A stretch of 64,000 nucleotides of DNA from Paraspadella gotoi (lineage: Eukaryota; Chaetognatha): positions 11,217,212-11,281,211 of the forward strand of contig CM119266.1 in NCBI GenBank assembly GCA_051294375.1, given 5' to 3'. The number at the start of each line of letters is the position of its first letter. Positions within the stretch are counted from its first letter, which is position 1. Positions 1-9,545 of this stretch are shown in pieces. The position numbers were made by a program, and so were the translations under genes. Under the pieces are notes generated by a model. The model was not told where the DNA came from. It searched no databases and saw only the letters and a list, made by a program, of their open reading frames with translations.

Positions 1-1
1 G

Positions 2-109
2 TTGCTGGTCCTTCAGAACGCGAGGACGAGGGGACTTGCCAATGGGGACCGGCCTCTGGAGTCGGAACAGCAAGGAGTTGACGAGAAGGCGAAGAGGGGC
101 GTAGAATAA
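2..109 (+). CDS. Possible C-terminal exon of a gene entering from the left edge
   Basis: Frame 2 is open from the window edge to a TAA at 107-109. It encodes about 35 charged residues that include PLESEQQGVDEKAKRGVE before the stop. The stretch is richer in GC than the sequence after it. The minus strand is also open over the same bases, so strand and reality are uncertain. The LES...DE..R pattern weakly recalls the end of the minus-strand exon at 510-854, which might reflect an old inverted duplication. No function can be assigned. Confidence 0.28.
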   Translation: MLVLQNARTRGLANGDRPLESEQQGVDEKAKRGVE

Positions 110-319
110 ACCGGACCGATGAAGGATCGTCACATAAAAAAGAAACGTAAAAAACAGGAATTAGACATCAATTCATTTCTAAAAAAACGCCAAAACCCTC
201 CCCCCTCCCTCTCCCCAACCCAAGCCCAATCCTCCAAGCCACGAGAAAAAAAGGGTGGTGAACCAAAAAGGGGCGGAAGGCGGGTTCGTGGCCGACGTGA
301 GAACGAATCGGAATTTTTT

Positions 320-349
320 TATCATCGGTCCGCCTCGCCACGAATGCTC
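320..349. repeat. Left arm of a 30-bp inverted repeat pair
   Basis: These 30 bases are the exact reverse complement of 1138-1167. The shared core includes GGCGAGGCGGACCGATGAT. The arms are about 790 bases apart and flank the proline-rich exon. They may be dispersed repeat fragments or remains of terminal inverted repeats. Confidence 0.75.
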
Positions 350-509
350 CCTAACGAGAAGGCGAAGTGTTGGGGAAAAAATCGAAAGAGAAAAATAAAG
401 GAGAAACAAAAAAGGGAGGCGAGGCGAACGTAACCAAAGGATACGTAACTAAATTTAAAATACTGGAAAAAACCCCAAACTGAAGGAACGACGGACAAAA
501 TAAACTCAC

Positions 510-854
510 CGTCGTAAATCCTCCAAGTGGTGCCGCGTATCGCGGCGGTGCTCGTCAAACTCCTTCCTCATGCTGTTCAGCGACGACGTAAGAGTCGCTA
601 GGACCGACTCCAGTCCTCCAGTCTCGGCGCCCGGAAAATTCGACGGGGCTGTTAACTGGGCGCACGAGGCCCAGGCTCCGGAGCGGAGGGGGCGGTGGAG
701 GTGGTGGTGGCGGCGGGGGAGAGACCACTCGAGTCCCGCTGGACCCCTCTCCCCCTGCAGGGGCCTCTCTTCCCTTTCTTCGGTCATGAGATCTCTCAGA
801 CCGCGCATTGCGATCGTAATTCTTCTCCAAACGATCGGTCCGATCAGAAGACAT
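510..854 (-). CDS. First exon with poly-proline tract and short coiled coil
   Basis: An ATG at 854-852 starts a frame encoding MSSDRTDRLEKNYDRNARSE, then an Arg-rich stretch, then about twelve consecutive prolines. A second frame over the lower half encodes a heptad-like segment (GGLESVLATLTSSLN, then RKEFDEHRRDTRHHLEDLR). It runs into a strong splice donor, CG followed by gtgagt, at 509-505. The two good segments are in different frames, so either a base is wrong near 640-700 or a very short intron lies there. A cytoplasmic or nuclear scaffold-like protein is possible, but no family is recognised. It lies downstream of the mini-exon gene on the same strand. Confidence 0.42.
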
Positions 855-1137
855 AATGAGGAATGGATTTAGATCGGAAAATTCGACGAAATAACGTGAA
901 AAGTCCAAAAAAACGCGAAAAAATCAGAGTCAAAGAACCGAACTTTGAGCGCGCGAAAAAAGAAGTGAGCATTTCGTAGGCCCGGATGTCGAAGAGGACT
1001 GGCTCCCGCTCCAGGGCGGCGCTGATTGGTCGGCGGATCGGGCCGACTTTTGTACAGTTTTTTCTTTCGTTTGTCTTTTGTTTTACTTCGTTTTTTCTCT
1101 GATAAACGCGCGATATACCGGACTAGCCGTGACAAAA

Positions 1138-1167
1138 GAGCATTCGTGGCGAGGCGGACCGATGATA
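1138..1167. repeat. Right arm of the 30-bp inverted repeat pair
   Basis: This is the exact reverse complement of 320-349. It directly abuts the dispersed repeat that starts near 1168. Confidence 0.75.
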
Positions 1168-1303
1168 GAATTACTAGTGCTTCAAGCCATTTTAGAAAAT
1201 TTTGGTCCATTGAAAGTTTTTCAGAAATGTATTGAAGTTTTATGGGAGGTCCAAATCAAACTTCTGACCCACCCCATTGACAAAGATTGACCTCTGGAGA
1301 AGT
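1168..1303 (+). repeat. Dispersed repeat, similar to the right end of the element at 58977-60370
   Basis: About 130 bases align with roughly 60230-60370 in the same orientation. Shared blocks include GCCATTTTAGAAAATTTT and CTTCTGACCCACCCCATTGA. Similarity stops at about 1303, near the base matching the right end of the inserted element. Sequence to the left shows no match, so this looks like a truncated copy. Confidence 0.6.
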
Positions 1304-1343
1304 CTGAGAGAGTTCAAGTTTGTAACCTTAGCTTTACTTTCCA

Positions 1344-2989
1344 TTAACAACCTGTTGTTCCATTGGTTGCAGTTGCAGAGTTTGATGATGTTGAAGATGA
1401 TGATTTCTCAGAATTCGATCCCGTGCTTTCCATGGATTTTTCACTCTCTTGAAAGATTAGAAATTTTATCAATCATTGTAATAATAATTATAATTCTAAT
1501 TCTAACAATAATTCTATCACTCCTTCAATAATCTTATTTTATACTTTAGTAATTTATATAGAATTAGGGTGAACCCGATGCGGATGAAGATGCCGAGGCC
1601 TCTTCGGATTCTAGAACCAGGTAGACACATTATGAACGTATTTAAATTAAAACTAAATTAAATTAAATTGATAAATAAAATAATTAATTAATTAATTAAT
1701 TAATTAATTAATTTAATTAATTTAATTAATTTAATTAATTTAATTAATTTAATTAATTTAAATTAATTTAAATAATTGAAAACAAATCTACCACCTGATG
1801 AAGAGACGCCAGAGTTGGCAGAATTGGAAGATGGTCCAGCGCTCGATTCAGTTGCTAGAACAATTATGAAAATTGTAAATTAAAATAACTGATTTTAGAA
1901 GTGAATGAGATGAGGTTCGTAACAATATATACCTGATTCGCTACTTGATGCTGAAGCCGATGTTTCTGAAGATTCTAATAAAAATTATGTATGGATATCA
2001 AAATGTTGTAATAATATAAAATAAAATTCTAATAAAACCTGCTGAATTCGACGAGGAGACAGCAGAGGCACTTGGTTGAGCAGAAGATCCAGATTCAGCG
2101 CTTGATCGGATTTCTAGATAAATTGTAAAACTTGAGAATTTAGTTTAAATTTTAATTTTAATTTAATCTAATTTAAATTTTAAATAGTTACCAATTTTAA
2201 GCTATCAATATTTGGTTTAAAAATGTTTTAAACTCAAACGCTATTATTCAAAGAAAACCTGCGGCGCTACTTGAAGGCTCAGACGCTGATTCCGAATCTT
2301 TTGCGGATTCTGATTTAACATTATATTTATTCATTGAAGTTTTTTGAGAATATAAAATAAAAAATAACCCTGTCAATTCTCTAGTAAGAAAACCTGCTGA
2401 AATCATTGGGGTGAGGGCAGAGTTATTCGAACTGGCCGAGAAACTGGTTATTTCATCACATGAGACCTGCGATACTTGATGTTTCACTGGCGGATCCGGA
2501 AGTTTGTTCAGATTCTAATACAATTTGTAAATGTATAAATATTTCAAGCAAATGTCAATTTTTTTTTTAAATTACAATGCATTTTTTTCAAGAACCTGCA
2601 GAGTTCGAAGCTGATACAGCGGATGAAGCAGCTTCAGCACTTGATTCTGTTTCGTAATAAATATTAATTTTTATATAATTAATAAAAAATAAATTTTAAA
2701 TCTATGGTAGTCAATGGCAATGGTTTATTGGCATGTATTATCTGAAATATTAAATCATTTCTTACCTGTGGCATTATTTGATGCAATTGGTGATGAGATT
2801 GCCGAAGATTCGCTCTTACTCTTATTTGTAGATTCTAAGCAAATACCAATTACCAATGTATCAAAGCTACATTTTTTACATTTTATATAGATAACCTAAT
2901 GATTCTAAGCTTGGAAATACCAATGCAACCATTTCGTTCACCTTGACTACTACTTTCAGGGACTGAAGGACTTCCGCTGTTTTCAGAAC
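1344..2989 (-). CDS. Array of ten symmetric Ser-rich mini-exons
   Basis: Ten short exons of 48, 69, 51, 48, 51, 75, 42, 60, 36 and 104 nt (the last includes the stop) lie in about 1.6 kb. Every internal one starts with two bases completing a codon and ends with one base (phase 1-1), so any could be skipped without changing frame. Most begin by encoding ES and end with SAG, SSG or similar, for example ESAKDSESASEPSSSAAG and ESSAEAASSAVSASNSAG. The shared edges suggest that they arose by tandem exon duplication. The last exon reads ESEKSMESTGSNSEKSS and continues to a TAA at 1346-1344. A donor at 1351 could instead lead to a further exon. An extra exon-like stretch at 2394-2445 is out of frame. 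Confidence 0.65.
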
Positions 2990-4300
2990 CTAAAATAAAT
3001 ATATATAAAATATTATATATTATTATAATTTATTATTTATTTTATATTATTATTATCATATTATATTATTATGTTAAACCCATACCCTTAACCCTTAATT
3101 TTTTAGAATTATTTTTAAGATAAAATTGTAATTTTCAACAATATAAATAAAAAACCCTTAAAATTTTCACAATATTCTCACAATATTCTTAATATTCCGC
3201 CAAAAATTCACGAACCATTCGCAGCGAGCTGACCCTTCAACTCTTCAATTTTCTTCGTCAGTTGAAGCTGCTTCTTGGCGCTCGCCTTCGCCGCCTGGAT
3301 TCTCTTCTGCACGTTGGCCTCTTTGAGCTTCAACAGCATTTCCTTTCTCTTCTTCAAATCGTTCTCGTTGGACTCGACCTGCTCGTTCAAATCCGAATTC
3401 TCCTTCTCCAAATTCTTCAACTGACTCTTGAGACTCTCGATCTTCGCGTTCGTTTCGATCATCAACTTATCGTTGTCTTCGATCGCTTTGTTCTCTCTCG
3501 CCTTTTCCTCCTTCATCTCCGACTCTTTCTCCTCGATGGCCTCTTTTGCCTTTTTCTTTTCCATCTCGATCGCGGCCTCTTTGGCCTGAATCGTCTCCTC
3601 GTTCGCCTTTTCCTCCTTCGCCTCTTTCACCTTCTCGTTTTCCAGCTCGACTTGATTCTTCTTCTTCTCTTCCTCTAATTTCTTCTCTCCTTCCGCCTTT
3701 AAATCCTCCTTCTCTTCTTCCGCCTTTTTCTTGTCCGCCTTAACGCCCTCTTCCACCAGCTTGGCCTCCTGTTTCAACATGCCGAACATTTTGTGCTGAT
3801 CCATGGAGACTTTGTTCGTCAACATCTTGTCGTGGTCGTTGGCTTTTTTCAGGGTCTCCGCCTCGTTCTCGATTTTCTCGGCCACCGAATCGATCTCGCT
3901 CGTGTCGCCCTCGATGTCGTCGATCGTCTCTTCCGTTTTGTTCACGTTGTACTCGATATTTTTGTTTTGGTTCTCGAACTGATCGGAAGATGGCGCCGAT
4001 TCTTCTCCCTCGCCTTTTTCATCATTCTCTGCGACGTCAACAGTATCATCGTTTCCTTTATTTTCAGCATCGGTATTATTTTCGGCATTGTCGTTCTTCT
4101 TTCCGTCAGCATCGCTATCGCCTTTCCCAGCGTCGTTGTCGTCCCCTTTTCTTTTGTCTCCGTTTCCATTTGCCGCATTCACATGGTTGGTATTCGGCTG
4201 CCTGTTAGGTCCTTGGTCGCCGTCTCCCTTCCCTTCGTAGGTGTCAGCAAATTCCTTCAGGTATTCCAAAACTTCCTCGATGATTTGACCGCGACTTTCT

Positions 4301-4335
<35 letters not shown>

Positions 4336-4358
4336 TCCATTATCATCAACGGTGTCGT

Positions 4359-4396
<38 letters not shown>

Positions 4397-6983
4397 GCGG
4401 CGTTGACTACGACCTTTTTCGCATTTGCATTACCGCCAACTTTCTGATCATTTTCATTTCCCTTGCTCTCGTACAGTTTCTGTCCTTGCTTGACTTTATA
4501 TTTTCTCTCTCGTTTTTTCTTTTTTTCTTTTTCTTTCTTTCCCTTTTTCTTTTCTTTGACGTGACCCGTATCGCGGTGAATGTTGTCCGGAACTTCTTTG
4601 TCTCCATCTCCTTCATCTACTCCCCCTTCTCCCTCTTCAGTTCTTTCCCCAATTTCTTCGTCTTCGATCTGCCACTGGTTGAAATCGTCGTCGTCGGCGT
4701 CGTCGTCGTCGTCGTCGCTTTCGTTCACGTTTTTGTCGTCGTCGTCGTCGCTTTCGTCGCCATCGTCGTTGGCGTCGTCGTAGCGGGACTTCTTAGGGTG
4801 CTGAGGGTTTTAATGATAGAAAAGGTATCTTTTTTAAAATTTATTTTGATATTAATTGTCACAAAGGAGCAGAGGAACGTAATTTAGTTGATTAAAATGT
4901 CCAATTCCAATCACTGTTTTTGAAGAGATGTGGTGAGATGGCTAGAAGTGAATCATTTATGACGTATTGATAAATAGAATATTTAATATTCTCATAAAGA
5001 AAAAAAAACAGAGAGACCGACCGACCGACCAAAAACTCTCTTAAGAAAAAGGGTCATTCAAATCAACTTTAAAATAGGCAAAAATGAAGTATAGATTCAA
5101 AAAGCTGAGCTCCTGGCAATTCCGAAAATGTATTCTCTTTAAACATTTGATGCATTCTACGCCATTTTATATCGGTTTTAATTATAATATAAAATAAAAG
5201 AAACCTATCTGAACTGAAGAGTTGCAGGTCAAACAAAAAAGCCAATCCATCTCATATTTTTTTATAAATTTTTATTAGTGAATTAAAAAAATGTAATTGA
5301 GAGACATTTTTAAATTTCAACTTGTATTCTTGAAATTCAAACGTTTTTAGACTTTAACCATAAATTCTTCCTCACTGGAACGCGTTTATCGAAATGTCTC
5401 TCTATTACATTTTCACAAATGTTTTAAGATTGCTAATCAAATTTTTAAATCATTAATATTGCAGTCGTTTAGGCTGCAACTCTTCAAAGTCAGTGTAGAT
5501 TCAGTGTAGACCGTATTTCTTTACCATCTATTTAAATAAAGATTTTGTTCAACAGAGTAACAAGATTAATTGTTTAACTCTCCCCTTCTAAATTATCCCT
5601 TACCGTGTTTTAACTTCTTACCTAGAATTTTTTATCAACCATATTGAAAAAAAAATATTTAAAAAATGTGCTTACTGATTTAATTTAACAATTTTGTTAT
5701 TTACCGATTTAAAAAAAATGATTGAAAACAGAATGCTTACAATGCTCAAAAAATTATCCATTCCCACCCCTTTCTGTTCAGCCTCTTAGATATTATGATT
5801 TTTCATTAATGACTTTCTAACAGAAATGATGTGTGATATCTATTAGAAAACTAGGACAGATAGTAATCTAACCTTGTGTTGTATAGATGCTCCCTCTATT
5901 TCCAGAAGACAACACTGACTTCCCCTTCCCAAATTGTATTATTAGATAAATAAAACATTTTTAAAAAAGAAAGCAATATATGTTTGAATAAATAATATAG
6001 ATTAAATACTAAATCCTTCATAAAAATATCAAAATATTAAAATAGAAAAATGAAAAATAGTGAAACAAGTAATTTGCAAATTTTCATATAAATAAAAACT
6101 TTTTTTTTTTGGTGATATGGTGGACTAAAATCCACCAACCGGTTCTGTCACTAACACATAATAATTACTGTCTCTTCAGTGATTACTGGTGATTACGATG
6201 TATTTCTCGATGTATTAGCTCTAATACATCAAAGATTACGCATTGTTAAAGTGAATGAGCTTTCCTCTCAAAGAGTCACGGCTCGCCTCACCGGCGCCGG
6301 TTGAGGGACGTCGTTAATGGTGGAGGAGAAGAGATCGTTGTCACCGATTCCCATTTTATCGTCGGAGACCTGATGGTCGATGTCCACTTCGTCCGAGAAG
6401 GAGGAATAGACGCCGCTGCCCTTGCGGCCGTTCCAGCCGTTGCTGGGGTAGCCGCCGCGTTTGTAGGCGGCGCCTCCTCCGTATCCATTGCGGACTGCAT
6501 CTGGTTGAGGAAGTTTGAAGAGGGGATTGAGAAAAGTTCATATTATTCGAGGGAAAATTTAGATTCAATTCTTCTTTAAAAGATCCTGAAAAAAAAAAAA
6601 AAAGATTATGAAATTTACTGCTTTCCAACTGGTTTCCGCCTCCGTGTCCGGGGTGTTTGGCACTTTCGGCGCTCTCATCGGAATAGCCCTCGATTTCGTC
6701 CACAGCCTCGTAGTTCTGAGTCCGTTTATTTAGAAATTGATTTATAAAAATTTTAATAAACTATTAAAAAACAAACAAACTACTCTTATTTCAGATATTA
6801 GAGTTCTTCGAACATCAGTTTTTTGTAAAACCAGTAATAAAGAAAAGTCGTGAAAAATTTTTTGACAATTCATACAATATACATGTATTTTTACCAGTGA
6901 CACAACAAAGTGAAGAAGATAAAACCCTCTTTATTTACCTCCATTATTTTTTTGATGAGGGAAGGACTGAGGCCAAATTTCAT
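1344..6983 (-). CDS. Acidic coiled-coil protein with a Ser-rich mini-exon tail (whole gene model)
   Basis: Proposed exons in order: 6983-6939, 6715-6619, 6500-6292, 4800-3216, 2989-2942, 2834-2766, 2646-2596, 2514-2467, 2309-2259, 2113-2039, 1974-1933, 1854-1795, 1610-1575 and 1447-1344. All junctions use AG acceptors and GT donors, and phases match throughout. Lengths sum to 2520 nt, giving 839 residues plus a stop. Approximate layout: residues 1-117 Gly/Asp/Ser-rich; 118-415 Asp/Glu/Lys-rich with Asp and Ala runs; 420-640 long charged coiled coil; 646-839 Ser/Ala/Asn/Glu repeats. No signal peptide or membrane segment is evident. The family is not recognised. Disordered acidic tails with coiled coils occur in structural, chromatin and matrix proteins, so the role is open. 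The start exon is the weakest part. Confidence 0.6.
1676..1772. repeat. AT-only minisatellite in a mini-exon intron
   Basis: About 95 bases made of ATTA and TTTAATTAA units lie in the intron between the mini-exons at 1795-1854 and 1575-1610. Confidence 0.85.
3216..4800 (-). CDS. Large exon: acidic region and coiled coil
   Basis: The frame is open for 1585 nt. The acceptor is ccctcag at 4807-4801, and the exon begins HPKKSRYDDANDDGDESD. Runs of GAC and GCC triplets encode poly-Asp and poly-Ala. A Lys/Glu-rich basic patch follows, then about 220 residues with heptad character that end near TKKIEELKGQLAANG. An unspliced reading stops at TGA 3210-3208. A donor (AATG followed by gttcgt) at 3215 has exactly the phase the mini-exons need. 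Splicing is therefore inferred, with the unspliced form as a possible alternative end. An apparent start at 4728 is GTG and is not used here. Confidence 0.8.
4801..6291 (-). other. Intron of the mini-exon gene, AT-rich, no gene seen
   Basis: This 1.49-kb stretch lies between the exons at 6292-6500 and 3216-4800. It is AT-rich with many stops in all frames. It contains the fold-back structure at 5206-5503 and a short GACC/GACA-like run near 5020. No other coding signal is visible. Confidence 0.6.
5206..5503. repeat. Imperfect fold-back element (about 100-bp inverted arms)
   Basis: Bases 5206-5310 resemble the reverse complement of about 5390-5503. Matching blocks include GAAGAGTTGCAG at the outer edges and AATGTAATTGAGAGACAT against AATGTAATAGAGAGACAT at the inner edges. 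The layout fits a small non-autonomous inverted-repeat element or a hairpin in the pre-mRNA. No clear target duplication was found. Confidence 0.5.
6292..6500 (-). CDS. Gly-rich exon 3 of the mini-exon gene
   Basis: After the acceptor aaccag at 6506-6501, a two-base start leads to AVRNGYGGGAAYKRGGYPS and then an acidic part, SDEVDIDHQVSDDKMG. The exon ends QPAP at a strong donor, gtgagg (6291-6286). It is phase 0 into the large exon. Without splicing it would stop at TGA a few codons later. Composition and splice sites support real coding sequence. Confidence 0.7.
6619..6715 (-). CDS. Exon 2 of the mini-exon gene
   Basis: The acceptor ggactcag ends at 6716. The exon encodes NYEAVDEIEGYSDESAESAK followed by HPGHGGGNQLES plus one base. 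The donor is gtaaat at 6618. Its last base joins the next exon to complete an Asn codon, which keeps the frame. Confidence 0.68.
6939..6983 (-). CDS. Proposed start exon of the mini-exon gene
   Basis: ATG at 6983-6981 encodes MKFGLSPSLIKKIME, then a gtaaat donor at 6938. This is phase 0 and fits exon 2. The exon is short and the donor is moderate, so a different 5-prime exon upstream (beyond 7000) is possible. The GA microsatellite at 7021-7123 would lie in the 5-prime untranslated region or promoter. Confidence 0.42.
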
Positions 6984-7020
6984 CGCATCGCGACGAGATT
7001 TTTCGATCTGCGACGAAAAG

Positions 7021-7036
7021 AGAGAGAGAGAGAGAG

Positions 7037-7093
<57 letters not shown>

Positions 7094-7123
7094 AGAGAGA
7101 GAAGGAGAGAGAGAGAGAGAAAG
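7021..7123. repeat. GA microsatellite
   Basis: About 100 bases of GA units with occasional single-base interruptions, just upstream of the proposed start exon of the mini-exon gene. Confidence 0.95.
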
Positions 7124-7185
7124 AGGTTTTTAATCGGATCGAAGCCTTAGATTTCGAGGGAGGGTGGGGGATCGAAAGAGGATAA

Positions 7186-7662
7186 GTGTCTCGGGGATTG
7201 GGATTGAAAGGGGAAGGGTGCAGGGCAGTTTCGGGAAAACCCGCAACGTTTCCAATACCACGTCAATCTCAGCGAGAGAGAGAAAACGACGAAGGCATTA
7301 TTGAGGATTCCTCCTTCGACGAAGAAGACGACGAGAGCGAAGACGACGAATCGACCACGAAAAAATCCAACCCTCACTCACCCGCCCTTACCCTCTTCTC
7401 AGCTTTCTACTCACCGAGCTCGAGTCTCGTAACGGATTGGCGCGGACGAGGGTCGCCGCCAGCGCCGCCGCTACGAAATAATAATAGCAACGCATTGGAC
7501 GACTTTTTTTTAGTTTGGTTCGGCGTTGGAGTTCGGTATGAGAGAGAATTAAGGGTCGATATTTATTTACTGTGGATCGAATTAGCGCGGAGAAGCGTCA
7601 AGGGTTTTTGTTGGAAAACGAAATTGTGGGCGATTGATTTAAATTTTTTTTTTGCTTGTTAA
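7186..7662 (+). CDS. Unclassified long open frame, possible exon
   Basis: A 158-codon open frame divergent from the mini-exon gene. It contains an acidic stretch (IIEDSSFDEEDDESEDDEST) and then NNNSNALDDFF. No domain is recognised and no convincing splice sites frame it. It may be part of an exon in a GC-richer promoter region, or chance. Confidence 0.2.
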   Translation: MSRGLGLKGEGCRAVSGKPATFPIPRQSQRERENDEGIIEDSSFDEEDDESEDDESTTKKSNPHSPALTLFSAFYSPSSSLVTDWRGRGSPPAPPLRNNNSNALDDFFLVWFGVGVRYERELRVDIYLLWIELARRSVKGFCWKTKLWAIDLNFFFAC

Positions 7663-7921
7663 ATTTAAAAAAACCTTTACGAACTTGACTAAAAAAAGCT
7701 AATATATACAATAAAACGATCTCGACTAAAACAAACAAAAATACAACACATCAACTACAAAAAAAACACAAAACAAACAAACACAAAATATTAAAAAGGC
7801 GTAACTTGCATTGTGCTTGCTCAGATTTACAGGGTTCGACGACTCCTAGCGCCGTCACGCGATGACTTTTAACGCCTCAATTAGCTTCGCGCCAACGACG
7901 ATGCTCTTTTTTTTCCTCGCC

Positions 7922-8128
<207 letters not shown>

Positions 8129-8215
8129 CCCCTCCTCGCCGTGAGAATAACAACTAAATAAAACCCGATAACGTATGAGAGACTCGGCCTCTTATTTGAA
8201 ATGCAGAGTTCCGCA

Positions 8216-8596
8216 ATGATTTGCATACTTGAATCTTCTTTTCCCCATTTGCATTTTACAATCATCTCCGCCTCCCTTCGATTCCCTTTTAGTTCTGGCG
8301 GCAATCGCTGGGCGTCGCCTCTGTCGAAGGCGACGACGACGACGACAACGATGAGTACGACTTCGCCGGTGAAGAAGATTAAGTTGCAGACGATGACGAC
8401 GACGATGAAAGACGACGATGTCTGCGTCAATGATGACGAGGAGGAGAACGACAAAGGCGATGACGACGGCAGCGATGCCGACAACAATGAGGACGACGAC
8501 AACGACATAGGCGACGGAAATACCGAGAACAAAGCCAACGATTATGTTCACAATCACGGAGATAAAGAAAGTAATGCGGAAAATACGAAGACATAG
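8216..8596 (+). CDS. Possible small secreted Asp-rich protein (copy 1; frame damaged)
   Basis: In the second and third copies the frame reads LRFLLVLAAIAGVASVEG, a good signal-peptide-like stretch, followed by an Asp run. Copy 1 has an extra C and an extra G here and instead keeps a longer downstream frame (DDDVCVNDDEEENDKGDD, ending HNHGDKESNAENTKT). Combining copies suggests an N-terminal signal followed by a very acidic chain, possibly calcium-binding or matrix-like. A possible 35-base intron (gtacg...ttgcag) would link the parts but is unusually short. The exact frame cannot be fixed from these noisy copies. Confidence 0.35.
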   Translation: MICILESSFPHLHFTIISASLRFPFSSGGNRWASPLSKATTTTTTMSTTSPVKKIKLQTMTTTMKDDDVCVNDDEEENDKGDDDGSDADNNEDDDNDIGDGNTENKANDYVHNHGDKESNAENTKT

Positions 8597-8599
8597 ACA

Positions 8600-9311
8600 A
8601 AGACGACGACGACAATCGACGAGTCAATTCTTAAATTCTTTAAAAAAGAAAAGAAAATGCTTAATACGTTCGCAACTAGACGACAATGTTTACGGCGATA
8701 AATACCGTTATTATTTCAGATTTTCAAGGAACAAACGCGAGTACAACTTGTCTCGCTTCTCGAAAGATAATGTCATCTTTTAACTTAACGTTTGCCAATC
8801 GGATGTCACTTTAAAAACTCACTGCTTTTCTGATAAAGATTAAAAAAAAAAAACTTTAACAGTGATCAAAACCTGTCGATGACATCCAACACCTTCATGT
8901 CATTTATTATTTTTTTCATAACGTTTGCCTTTTTTTAAAAATAAAACCTTCTCCCGATGCATTGTTTGTTTATATTGTTATTGCTACTGGACAGTTTTAG
9001 TTTGTTTTTCTCACTTCTAAGTTTATATCGAAACGAATTTCTCCTATCCGTATTTTTCGTTCTTTATTTTGTTCTTTATTCCGTTCCTCAATTCGTTCTC
9101 TGTTCTCACTCTCCGCCGCGACTAAGTCCTCGCTAAGTCTCAGTCACGTGACCTCCGTTTTCCCTCATTAGCGGAAAAGAAAAAGAAAAAAATGGAGAAA
9201 AAAAAACCCAAAAATAATAAAAGGAATATATTGAGAAGGAAGGAGATTTGAGAAACGACTAATAAGATTAGGAAGACCTTGCCGACGACTTTTTATACTT
9301 TCTTTTTCCCG

Positions 9312-9358
<47 letters not shown>

Positions 9359-9545
9359 TTCTCTCCTCTCTCCTCTCTCTCTCTCTCTTTCTCTCTCTAT
9401 CGCCGTTTAAACTATATATAAAGCGACGCCCGAGTAATCAAATTGAGAATAGTAAAGACTCCTTATAATTCGTATTGCGAGTTGACAGCGTCGCACATTA
9501 GTTACCATCTTGAGAATGTAATATATGTCATCGCTCTAATTATAA
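8600..9545. other. No convincing gene; CT repeat and AT-rich sequence
   Basis: Short AT-rich blocks, homopolymers and a CT microsatellite at about 9312-9400. No long frame with coding character was seen. The same content recurs in copies 2 and 3. Confidence 0.5.
9312..9400. repeat. CT microsatellite in D1
   Basis: CT run with small interruptions, also present near 13035-13110 (D2) and 17705-17775 (D3), with different interruptions in each. Confidence 0.9.

Noticed and set aside
119-433. Basic 104-codon plus-strand frame near the left edge
   Set aside because: Lys/Arg-rich reading of AG-rich DNA that crosses the inverted repeat arm, with no splice or family support.
3262-4887. Long plus-strand frames opposite the acidic coiled-coil exon
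   Set aside because: They are antisense shadows of a biased minus-strand exon (Leu/Val/Phe runs opposite Lys/Glu/Asp codons).
7800-7860. GGTTCGA box suggesting a tRNA
   Set aside because: The box is followed by extra bases and no cloverleaf arms or A box could be drawn.
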